Source: Actinomycetota bacterium
GTDB taxonomy: Bacteria; Actinomycetota; Thermoleophilia; Miltoncostaeales; Miltoncostaeaceae
NCBI GenBank assembly: GCA_947475125.1
Contig: CANJMX010000002.1
Coordinates: forward strand, 1 to 46,516
Length of the DNA: 46,516 bases
Reading direction: 5' to 3'
Below, in pieces: positions 25,572 through 32,250 of this stretch. A model generated the notes under the pieces. That model did not search any database and was not told where the DNA came from. It saw only the letters and a list, made by a program, of their open reading frames with translations. Every line of letters starts with the position of its first letter. Position 1 is the first letter of the stretch. Made by a program: the position numbers and the translations under genes.

Positions 25572-25629
25572 TAATACCCCCCTGAGCAGGTATAATTCCA
25601 GCATCCTCCCTGCCCCTAATACCCCCTGA
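25572..25629 (+). promoter_or_regulatory. Promoter with flanking direct repeats before the TerS-like gene
   Basis: A perfect TATAAT (25591-25596) lies between TAATACCCCCCTGA (25572-25585) and TAATACCCCCTGA (25617-25629), the second ending 4 nt before the GTG start. Duplicate motifs bracketing a -10 suggest operators for a repressor. No clear -35. Confidence 0.55.
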
Positions 25630-25633
25630 CATC

Positions 25634-26134
25634 GTGGGCCTCTCCAAGAACGCACCCGTCTTGGTCACCTCCCGAGAGCGAGAGGTCGAATCGCTTCGCC
25701 TCCGCGCTGAGGGGTGCACCTACGACGAAATCGGCCGGCGTCTGGGAATCGCCAAACAGAGCGCCTGGGAGGCCGTGGACCGTGCCATGACACGCGTCGC
25801 CGACGAGATGCGAGAGAGGGTCGCCGAGGTCCGCGTGCTCGAGGCAGCGCGCCTTGACGCTGCCGCATCGGCGATCTGGTCGAAGGTGCTTGAGGGCGAT
25901 CTGCGCGCGCACGAGACGTGGCTGCGCAACCGGACGAGGTACTCGTCCCTCTTCGGCCTTGACGCGCGACAGGAGCCTGTTGCGCTCGCTGACAACCGGA
26001 TGGTGAACATCGTGCTCTCGCCGCCCTGGGAGCGCGAAGCCCGGGGCACCGAGCCGCCGATTCTCGACGAGGCGGCTGACGAGGCGCTGGTGGTGCCCGA
26101 TCTGGAATCGCTTCCGGAGCCGCCATTCGGTTGA
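25634..26134 (+). CDS. HTH protein resembling phage terminase small subunits
   Basis: 166 aa. An N-terminal sigma-70-region-4-like HTH (REREVESLRLRAEGCTYDEIGRRLGIAKQSAWEAVDRAM) is followed by the helical pattern LEAARLDAAASAIWSKVLEGDLRAHETWL...LFGLDA seen in many phage and island proteins annotated TerS-like, then an acidic Pro-rich tail. GTG 25634 follows a TATAAT promoter. In satellites a private TerS redirects helper packaging; whether this protein does so, or is simply a regulator, is undecided. No large terminase subunit is present. Confidence 0.6.
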   Translation: MGLSKNAPVLVTSREREVESLRLRAEGCTYDEIGRRLGIAKQSAWEAVDRAMTRVADEMRERVAEVRVLEAARLDAAASAIWSKVLEGDLRAHETWLRNRTRYSSLFGLDARQEPVALADNRMVNIVLSPPWEREARGTEPPILDEAADEALVVPDLESLPEPPFG

Positions 26135-26220
26135 GGGTGCTGGGCGGACCTTCCACCTGTCCTTCTCCTGTTAGCGTCACATGGCCTATCTGGGCACAGG
26201 GGGGGACGAGGAGGGTCGGG

Positions 26221-26835
26221 ATGTCCGGTCAAGAAGCGCGGCGCGGCGCGCAAAAACTCTCCATCGGGGCAGTTGCGCTCGTCCTCGCCATTGCGTGCCT
26301 AGGGGTGCTCGGTTGCGGCGGACCGGATCAGGCCACCATCGATCAGGCGTTTGCAGCGCAGGCAACTAGGGCCAAGGCAGACCTAGAGCGGGCAGTCGCC
26401 GCAGCAACCGCCAAGGGCGGCACCGCGTTGGAACGGGCCGTCTCGGACCAACGGGCAACCGACGGCAAGGCTGCGGCCGAGTTCAGCGCCCTCACCATCC
26501 AAGTGTTCTCAGAGCTAGATGGAACAAACTTCGAACTAACGAACGCGGCAATGTTCGACCGCGGCCTCCCCGCTGCTGCTTCGGTGCTACGAGACCGTAT
26601 TGCAGTGATTCGCGCGTCGCTCCAGCAAATCACGGCCATTCAACTAGAGGGCAACCGATTTGAACTGCAGCGGAGCGCCCTCGTGGAGGGCGTCCGCAGC
26701 TGCCTTCACCTGATCGATAGCGCCGCGGCCGACATGGAGAGGGGCGATTCGGGCGCAGGACCAAAGGCAGCGTCACCGATCATTGAATGCTGGGCGGCGG
26801 CGAGAGACCGTGTTGTACGACTCGGACTCCAGTAG
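26221..26835 (+). CDS. Secreted lipoprotein, 204 aa, helical, unknown function
   Basis: Signal sequence IGAVALVLAIACLGVLGC with a lipobox (VLGC), then an Ala/Glu/Arg-rich helical protein (AQATRAKADLERAVAAATAKG; VLRDRIAVIRASLQQITAIQ) likely to form a bundle. GGAGG 11 nt before ATG 26221 supports the start; the frame is open upstream to 26131. Not recognised. It lies 50 bp before the MazG-like gene in the same direction and may share its transcript. Confidence 0.72.
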   Translation: MSGQEARRGAQKLSIGAVALVLAIACLGVLGCGGPDQATIDQAFAAQATRAKADLERAVAAATAKGGTALERAVSDQRATDGKAAAEFSALTIQVFSELDGTNFELTNAAMFDRGLPAAASVLRDRIAVIRASLQQITAIQLEGNRFELQRSALVEGVRSCLHLIDSAAADMERGDSGAGPKAASPIIECWAAARDRVVRLGLQ

Positions 26836-26884
26836 CGTCATTCATGAATTCGCCCACATCCAGCATGTTCTTGAGGTGCGCGCT

Positions 26885-27649
26885 ATGACAAGCACACCGC
26901 ACGACGGCAGCGGAGGGTCTCCGGAGCAGGCGCTCTTCGCCGACTGTGTCGACCTCTACGAGCGCACCGCCGCAGAGGTCACATACGAATGGCCGAGCGG
27001 CCGAATCGGTCCGTACTGGGCGCGCCGCTTCATGAGGAAGATTAAGACGGACCACGAGGAGACAACTCCCAGCCGAATCGTTGAGAGCGTCTCAGAAATG
27101 GTGTGCAAGCCTGCTCCCCAGGGTTTCGGCATCATCGAGCAGGCGGGACGGTTGGATCTCTCGCTTGAGCTACTTGTGCTGGACGAGTCCACGCCTTATC
27201 ACCACCTGTTTGCTCCCGACGTTGTTGACGCTGCAGCCGACCGCATGGACGTCTACTTGGCGCGCCAGCACACCGTGGTAGCCGACGGGCCCACTCTGAG
27301 GTCGCTGCAGGAACGCGTGCGCGCTTTCCGCGACGAGCGCGACTGGGCGCAGTTCCATACACCTAAGGATCTCGCTGCCGCGATTGCAATTGAGGCAGGG
27401 GAACTGCAGGAACTGTTCCTCTGGCAGGACAGGGATGCCCAGCGAGCAACGCTGGAGTCCCGAAGCGAGGCGGTACGACACGAGATTGCCGACGTCCTGA
27501 TTCTTACCCTGGCCTTCGCAGAGATCACTGGTATCGATCTTGGCGCTGCCGTCGAGGAGAAGCTGCGCGTGAACGCCACGAAGTACCCCGTGGCGCACGC
27601 GAAGGGCCTCTCCCTCAAGTACTCCGACCTGCCGGGTGACCGCGGCTGA
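26885..27649 (+). CDS. MazG-like nucleotide pyrophosphohydrolase with unknown N-terminal domain
   Basis: 254 aa. The C-terminal 115 residues match the MazG-like/dCTPase (RS21-C6) family: LQERVRAFRDERDWAQFHTP, the metal motif IEAGELQELFLW (ExxE), HEIADVLILTLAF (ExxD) and EEKLRVNATKYP. It should hydrolyse an NTP or dNTP to the monophosphate. The N-terminal 120 residues (CVDLYERTAAEVTYEW...GRLDLSLELLVLDESTPYHHL) are unrecognised. GAGGTG sits before ATG 26885. Its TGA overlaps the next ATG by 1 bp, coupling it to the EVE-HNH gene. Confidence 0.85.
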   Translation: MTSTPHDGSGGSPEQALFADCVDLYERTAAEVTYEWPSGRIGPYWARRFMRKIKTDHEETTPSRIVESVSEMVCKPAPQGFGIIEQAGRLDLSLELLVLDESTPYHHLFAPDVVDAAADRMDVYLARQHTVVADGPTLRSLQERVRAFRDERDWAQFHTPKDLAAAIAIEAGELQELFLWQDRDAQRATLESRSEAVRHEIADVLILTLAFAEITGIDLGAAVEEKLRVNATKYPVAHAKGLSLKYSDLPGDRG

Positions 27650-28608
27650 TGCCACTCGTCATCCTGCAACCGAGCGGGAACAAAGGTGCCCGAGAACACT
27701 ATCGGGACACCATCCAGACCCCCGTGAGTCTCGTCGACTACGCCTCTTCACTCGGCAGCCAGAAGTCGACACTTGACGCGCTCTTCCCAACGGGCACTGC
27801 TCCAATGTGGGGAGTGACCCCGGGAGGGAGAAACCCGCAGTTATGGGGTCGGTGCAGTGCAGGGGATCTCGTCCTCTTCGCGGCGAACAAGCGCATCTTC
27901 GGCAGCGGCACCGTAAGAACCACTTTTCACAATGAGCCACTAGCCCGGATTCTCTGGGGCGAGGACGCAGAGGGGCGAACTTGGGAGTACATGTACGCGC
28001 TGGATGACATCCGCCCCTTAGACGTCTCCTATGAGGAGTTCAATCGCTGGGTCGGCTACAACGAGCGCGCCGTCATTCAGGACTTCCGGGTACTGAGTCA
28101 AGAAAAGAGCGACTTGGTGTTCGCAGCGCTCGACGTCGACGTGGAGATTTACGGCACGCCAGTCTCACCGGGCGACTTTCGGGCCGCAGCGACGCGCATA
28201 CCCGACGAGCTCGACAGAGAGCGGACCACGCAGCAGCGGACCGAAAGCCGGTACATACGAAACCACCTCTTTCCGAGTCCAACTGCAACGTGTGACCTTT
28301 GCGGCGAGGTGTTCCCGTGTGCCTTCCTCGTTGGGGCTCACATCAAGAAGCGGGCCGCCTGCAGTCACGCCGAAAAGATTGACATCCCGAATGTCGTTAT
28401 GGCTGCGTGCGTGTTCGGTTGCGACGCGCTCTTCGAAAAGGGTTACGTCACCGTCGCCGACAACTGGTCGATTCGAGTTTCGGGGTCGACTGGTTCCGCG
28501 GCCCTTGATAAGCGCCTTGCTCAACTTGCTGGCCGCTCGTTTCCGCACCGCGATGCCCTCCGGCTCCCCTATTTCCTGTGGCATCGAAACAACACGTTTC
28601 GGGGATGA
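27649..28608 (+). CDS. EVE/PUA-like domain plus HNH endonuclease (putative modification-dependent nuclease)
   Basis: 319 aa. The N-terminal part has PUA/EVE-superfamily-like features (LWGRCSAGDLVLFAANKRIFGSGTV; LWGEDAEGRTWEYMYALDDI), a fold used to read modified bases. The C-terminal part is an HNH_2-type domain: CDLCGEVFP, GAHIKKRAACSHAEK and ACVFGCDALFEKGYV, with zinc cysteines and catalytic His. Such fusions are predicted restriction enzymes for modified DNA. Coupled by a 1-bp overlap to the MazG-like gene, suggesting a two-part module. EVE assignment is by pattern and less certain than HNH. Confidence 0.8.
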   Translation: MPLVILQPSGNKGAREHYRDTIQTPVSLVDYASSLGSQKSTLDALFPTGTAPMWGVTPGGRNPQLWGRCSAGDLVLFAANKRIFGSGTVRTTFHNEPLARILWGEDAEGRTWEYMYALDDIRPLDVSYEEFNRWVGYNERAVIQDFRVLSQEKSDLVFAALDVDVEIYGTPVSPGDFRAAATRIPDELDRERTTQQRTESRYIRNHLFPSPTATCDLCGEVFPCAFLVGAHIKKRAACSHAEKIDIPNVVMAACVFGCDALFEKGYVTVADNWSIRVSGSTGSAALDKRLAQLAGRSFPHRDALRLPYFLWHRNNTFRG

Positions 28609-28717
28609 GACTGCGCACCGGCTGCTCTGGCCGCAGGCCTGACAGGAGGCAGGGGCCTGGCGGCTAGCGCGTGGCCGAAACGCGGTTGACCCGCCCCTCA
28701 CGACGGGTCCTCCTGCC

Positions 28718-28733
28718 GTATGCCACGGCATAC
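28718..28733. promoter_or_regulatory. Palindrome GTATGCC-AC-GGCATAC (candidate operator)
   Basis: A perfect 7-bp inverted repeat with 2-nt centre, about 100 bp upstream of the AlpA-like gene, in the gap 28609-28831 that has no gene and is less GC-rich than its surroundings. The symmetry suits a dimeric regulator site. Confidence 0.5.
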
Positions 28734-28831
28734 AGGAACCCGCATGGGTAAACGAATCTCGGGCATGCGCCGTCCGAGGATCATGCAACCATTGTTAAGA
28801 CGTTCATGCTTCTCAAGCAAAGGTTCGCGAC

Positions 28832-29017
28832 GTGACCAAATACCTAACGACCACCCAAGCGGCTCGAGCCATCGGCGTGAGTCGCGTGACAGTGCATCGC
28901 TGGGTCGTGGCAGGCGCGATCCCGAGCACTCGCACTGCACTTGGTGCCTTGCTCGCCCCAGAAGTAGTCGAGCGAGCGAGGTGCGAATGGATGGCAAGAG
29001 GGGCAGTCCGCCCCTAA
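28832..29017 (+). CDS. AlpA/excisionase-type HTH protein, 61 aa
   Basis: Nearly the whole protein is a MerR-like winged helix: LTTTQAARAIGVSRVTVHRW followed by GAIPSTRTALGALLAPEVVE. Proteins of this type are excisionases or activators of integrase genes in prophages and islands. GTG 28832 has AAAGG 9 nt upstream. A palindrome at 28718-28733 could be its own operator. It opens a run of co-directional genes ending in the integrase. Confidence 0.8.
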   Translation: MTKYLTTTQAARAIGVSRVTVHRWVVAGAIPSTRTALGALLAPEVVERARCEWMARGAVRP

Positions 29018-29064
29018 AAACCGACCGCTCCGTTACAGGCGGAGCGAACGAAAGCAGTCAATTG

Positions 29065-29502
29065 ATGTATGACAGAAATATTGACGGGGACGGTGCGGTT
29101 AACGCGCCACACGCGTCGCCTTATGGCCTCAAGGAGGCCTCAGGCAGAGCTCTGGAATGGCAGCGCGACCGCCGGGCAATGGGCGACACGAATCAAACGG
29201 GTTCGGGCCGACCAAATGACCACCAAGCGCTGGTGGCTCACGATGCGGGGGATGCCGCAGCATTCTGTTGGGCCGCGCGCGCAGCAGAGTCACGCACTCC
29301 GAGTCAGGCCCCAAGCCGACGCGTCCGCCGCATCGGACCAATTCGTCAGGGCATCACCCGCCGTGCGTCACGCAGCGCGACAACAGTCCGCCATGCGGCA
29401 AGCACCACCAAGCGGTCAAGCACCGGCAGCAGCGATGACAGCGGGGGCGATTTACCCGAATCCCAAGTAGTCCCCGCTGCAGTCATGGGGGTGGCCTCAT
29501 GA
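29065..29502 (+). CDS. Hypothetical protein, 145 aa (frame uncertain)
   Basis: Two frames overlap here. 29065-29502 ends with a 4-bp ATGA overlap onto the next gene, the rule in this gene run, so it is preferred. 29069-29470 (basic, MTEILTGTVRLTRH) is the alternative. Neither has a recognisable domain or a good SD; both are rich in Arg, Ser and Ala. At most one is real. Confidence 0.35.
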   Translation: MYDRNIDGDGAVNAPHASPYGLKEASGRALEWQRDRRAMGDTNQTGSGRPNDHQALVAHDAGDAAAFCWAARAAESRTPSQAPSRRVRRIGPIRQGITRRASRSATTVRHAASTTKRSSTGSSDDSGGDLPESQVVPAAVMGVAS

Positions 29503-30281
29503 GTAGCGCGAATCAGATGAACAGCCGCCCTGACCAGGAGCGGCTCTCTCTCCTCCCCAGATCACCAGAGACCGACAGGCAGCCGCTGGTCCCGCCCGAC
29601 GCTTCGAGCCTCACTCCAGAGTTCGTAGCTCGCCTGCGCCCTTTCGACAGCGGTGGCTCGCCCATTCGCTCATGGCTTATCGGTGACGCAGTCGACACCG
29701 GCAGCGTTCCGGATGGCTCGATCGTGTGCGTCATCGTCGCCACCGAGGAGGTACTCAGCCGAGAAACCGGTGCGCCCATCGGTCTCCGTCTCAAGGCATC
29801 AGACACAACCGGGGAGGCTGAGATCAATATCCGATATCAGGATACGCCACGCCCCTCGATCTGCCCTGAGGAGGTTTGGCAACGAATCCTCGCCATAGAA
29901 CAAAAGGAGCGCTCGGCCTTACGCCCCGGCACCCTGATCGGCGCATGTGTATTCAAGCCGCACACGAGGGCGTCCCATGGTCGGGTCCGGGACGGACGGG
30001 TAATCCTGTTCTCCCCCTATGTGTTCGACCCGAACGAAGTGGTCCGCCGGCCTTCCAGCGACGACATCGAAGGGCGGCTTGGGTGGGATGCGCAGAAGTT
30101 CGTCGAACGCAACGGCCCCTGCTGCATGCAGGACGTGATTGATGGCGTGACAGGCAAGGCGGCAATGATCCGCACAGAGGTCAGAGAAGCGGTCCGCAAC
30201 GGTGACTTCCTACAAGAGTCCGGCCCGCGGGGAGCCAAGATGCTCTCTTTCGTGAAACGAGTGCAGGTGGTCATTCCATGA
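29499..30281 (+). CDS. Unknown protein with C-terminal winged-helix-like region, possible replication function
   Basis: 260 aa. The N-terminus is polar and disordered; the middle has mixed beta structure (WLIGDAVDTGSVPDGSIVCV; GEAEINIRYQD), and the C-terminal 75 residues (LGWDAQKFVERNGPCCMQDV, IRTEVREAVRNGDFLQESG) resemble a winged helix as in the tails of replication and primase-type proteins of mobile elements. The position between AlpA-like and integrase genes, and the long hairpin just downstream, fit a replication role, but there is no catalytic motif. GGGGGTGG precedes ATG 29499. Confidence 0.6.
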   Translation: MSSANQMNSRPDQERLSLLPRSPETDRQPLVPPDASSLTPEFVARLRPFDSGGSPIRSWLIGDAVDTGSVPDGSIVCVIVATEEVLSRETGAPIGLRLKASDTTGEAEINIRYQDTPRPSICPEEVWQRILAIEQKERSALRPGTLIGACVFKPHTRASHGRVRDGRVILFSPYVFDPNEVVRRPSSDDIEGRLGWDAQKFVERNGPCCMQDVIDGVTGKAAMIRTEVREAVRNGDFLQESGPRGAKMLSFVKRVQVVIP

Positions 30282-30472
30282 CGCCGGGACGTGGTTGGAC
30301 CAAGTCAGCCAGGGGGGCATTGGTAGTCCTCATGACACGCGACCCCGACCCCGTCCTCCGTCCCCACCCCTATAAGGGGGTGGGGACGGAGGACGGGGTC
30401 GCTTGGGAGTCGCTCCGCGCTTTGTTCATACTCAGCGTCGCCACGGACTGGACGCGGGGTGGTGTCGCGTGA
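30278..30472 (+). CDS. Small ORF, 64 aa, spanning a long hairpin
   Basis: No domain; its centre (RDPDPVLRPHPYKGVGTEDG) is simply the translation of the hairpin at 30347-30400. Still, it overlaps the preceding stop by 4 bp (ATGA) and the next start by 4 bp (GTGA) and has AGGTGG before the ATG, so it is probably translated, perhaps only to couple expression or melt the hairpin. Confidence 0.4.
   Translation: MTPGRGWTKSARGALVVLMTRDPDPVLRPHPYKGVGTEDGVAWESLRALFILSVATDWTRGGVA
30347..30400. repeat. 24-bp perfect inverted repeat with TATAAG loop
   Basis: Arms 30347-30370 and 30377-30400 are exactly complementary, with a 6-nt loop. It is the most stable structure in the element. Candidates are a replication origin, a transcription or translation attenuator, or a REP-like palindrome. 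Confidence 0.85.
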
Positions 30473-30768
30473 GTATCTCGCCACCTGCATCTCTCAAGAC
30501 TTGCGTCGCCCCAAGCATCCTTCACGAGATCCAGCAGTGGGTGACAGCGGTGGCTGCCGAGGAGATACATAAATGCGCCGAGCAGACGGTGTTGTCGCCT
30601 TACATGACACCCGATCAGGCAGCGCAATGGCTGGGATCGAACCGTCGCCGTATCGATGACCTCTGCTCCCAAGGAAGGCTGACTCGGTGCCATGACGGCC
30701 GACGGCTACTGCTCCTGAGAGCCGAGGTCGAGGCGCTGGTGACTCGGGGGGAGAACCGTGAGTGGTGA
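30469..30768 (+). CDS. Excisionase-like HTH protein, 99 aa
   Basis: The C-terminal half is an HTH_17/Xis-type winged helix: YMTPDQAAQWLGSNRRRIDDLCSQGRL, RCHDGRRLLLLRAEVEAL. The N-terminal 45 residues are a helical extension (LHEIQQWVTAVAAEEIHKC). GTG 30469 overlaps the previous stop by 4 bp; ATG 30403 is an alternative start in frame. Two genes before the integrase, it is the better candidate for the element's excisionase, leaving the AlpA-like protein as regulator. That division is an inference. Confidence 0.75.
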   Translation: MSISPPASLKTCVAPSILHEIQQWVTAVAAEEIHKCAEQTVLSPYMTPDQAAQWLGSNRRRIDDLCSQGRLTRCHDGRRLLLLRAEVEALVTRGENREW

Positions 30769-30949
30769 TCGCCGCGTCCCACCAATGCCCCACGCCCCAC
30801 ATCTGGCCAGTCAGTACAGGGTGTCTGCGATGAACACGGGACTCGCAATCCCGCTGAGGTCTCCGCTACGGTCCAAGAACATAAGTGGCCGGGCGAGTGC
30901 GCGAACACCCCCCGGCCGTGGCAACGGAAAGGAAACTTCCGATGCGTGA
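30758..30949 (+). CDS. Small basic ORF, 63 aa, unknown
   Basis: GTG 30758 has a strong SD (GGGGGAG, 4 nt before), overlaps the excisionase-like gene by 11 bp and the integrase start by 8 bp. Composition is basic with no domain. Could encode a small protein or merely pass ribosomes to the integrase start. Confidence 0.4.
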   Translation: MSGDRRVPPMPHAPHLASQYRVSAMNTGLAIPLRSPLRSKNISGRASARTPPGRGNGKETSDA

Positions 30950-32102
30950 CAAGCCTAATGGCGATCACCGCGACTACCGCCCGACCCCAATGCCGGGCGT
31001 GTACGAGCGTGGACCAGTTGGCCAGCCCTACTGGTCGGCCCGCTACACCGACGCTGATGGCAAGCGGGCCAACGAGCGGTTCGACACCTACGAAGATGCG
31101 TGCGCGTTCAAGGCGCGCATGAAGAACGAGGTGGAACGCCGCACGCACCGCCGCCCCGAGCACATCACGTTCAAGGCATATGCCGAGGCGTGGCCGGATC
31201 GGTACCGGGGGCGCACGACAACCGGGCTGCGGGACGCCTCCCGCGAGCGGTACCGCACGCAGATCAACGTGGCGGCCACCTTCCTCGCTGGGCGCAGCGG
31301 CAGACGCCCATTGGCGGCAGTGGCTCCCGAGCACATCGAGGGCTACGTAGACCACCTGTACGCGACGGGGCGCACGCCCACGACGGTCAGGCGCTACATG
31401 GTCCCGCTGAAAGCGATGCTGTCGCAGGCGGTCAGAGAGGGGAGGATCAAGTCAAACCCTGCGACTGGCGTTCCGCTGCTCCCGTCGGACATGACGCTGC
31501 TACCGGAAACCACAGATGACGAGGCCGACATCAAGGCGCTGTCATCGGAGCAGATGGCGGCGCTGATCGAAGCCGTACCTGCCACCCAGCGGCTACTCGT
31601 CGCCACGATCGCCCGCACAGGCCTCCGCATCAGTGAAGCGCTGGGGCTTCGCTGGTGCGACGTGGACCGGCAGGAGGGCGTGGTGCGGGTAAGACAGTCG
31701 GTGGTCGGGGGCAGGATCGGCAAGCCCAAGACGGCGCGCTCGCGTCGATCGGTGCCGGTGGCCGACGACCTGATGCGCGACCTGCTCGCCCGACGCCTTG
31801 CGTCTCGCCACTCCCGTGACGAGGACTTGGTATTCGGGTCGCGGTCGGGAAAGCCGGTGGACACGTCGTCCTGCTACCGGTGGCTACGACCCGCTGCCGC
31901 AGCGGTCGGAGCGCCCTGGGCCGGGTTCCACGCCCTGCGCCACGGCGCTGCGAGCGCATGGTTCCGAGCGGGCTACCCGGTCACGGTGGTGTCGAAACTG
32001 CTGGGCCACTCAACAGCCACGTTCACGCTGTCGGTCTACATCCACGCGCTCGCAGAAGACATGCCAGACGGTGAAGCGCTGCGGAAGGCGGTGGGCCTCT
32101 AG
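30942..32102 (+). CDS. Tyrosine site-specific integrase
   Basis: 386 aa. N-terminal AP2-like arm-binding part (YWSARYTDADGKRANERFDT), SAM-like core-binding domain (TFKAYAEAWPDRYR...VDHLYATGRTPTTVRRY) and catalytic domain with the full set: Arg in RTGLRISEALGLRW, Lys in KTARSRRSVP, HALRHG (HxxR), LGHST and the nucleophile Tyr in SVYIHA. GGAAAGGAAA precedes ATG 30942; ATG 30885 in frame is less likely. It should recombine the tRNA-Lys core. Cargo of 2 kb separates it from attR, which is slightly unusual. Confidence 0.95.
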   Translation: MRDKPNGDHRDYRPTPMPGVYERGPVGQPYWSARYTDADGKRANERFDTYEDACAFKARMKNEVERRTHRRPEHITFKAYAEAWPDRYRGRTTTGLRDASRERYRTQINVAATFLAGRSGRRPLAAVAPEHIEGYVDHLYATGRTPTTVRRYMVPLKAMLSQAVREGRIKSNPATGVPLLPSDMTLLPETTDDEADIKALSSEQMAALIEAVPATQRLLVATIARTGLRISEALGLRWCDVDRQEGVVRVRQSVVGGRIGKPKTARSRRSVPVADDLMRDLLARRLASRHSRDEDLVFGSRSGKPVDTSSCYRWLRPAAAAVGAPWAGFHALRHGAASAWFRAGYPVTVVSKLLGHSTATFTLSVYIHALAEDMPDGEALRKAVGL

Positions 32103-32114
32103 ACCTAAGGCATC

Positions 32115-32132
32115 GGGTGGGACGTCCCACCC
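32115..32132. repeat. 18-bp palindrome made of GGTGGGAC and its complement
   Basis: A perfect palindrome (GGGTGGGAC/GTCCCACCC) 13 bp after the integrase stop. It uses the motif that is paired near both att sites. Either an integrase/Xis binding site or a terminator. Confidence 0.55.
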
Positions 32133-32250
32133 CGTAATCGCGTGGTGCATGGAGAGGGGTGGTCTGTCAGGTCGCCCCTTTTCATGCGCGTTCCCTCGAA
32201 GTCAGCCCTAGCCCGAGACAGACTCAATAAGCTTCGGTCGTGGTGCTTGA

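Noticed and set aside
29069-29470. 133-aa basic ORF as the gene before 29499
   Set aside because: Not excluded, but it leaves a 28-bp gap while the overlapping frame 29065-29502 keeps the 4-bp overlap rule of this gene run; neither has a domain.
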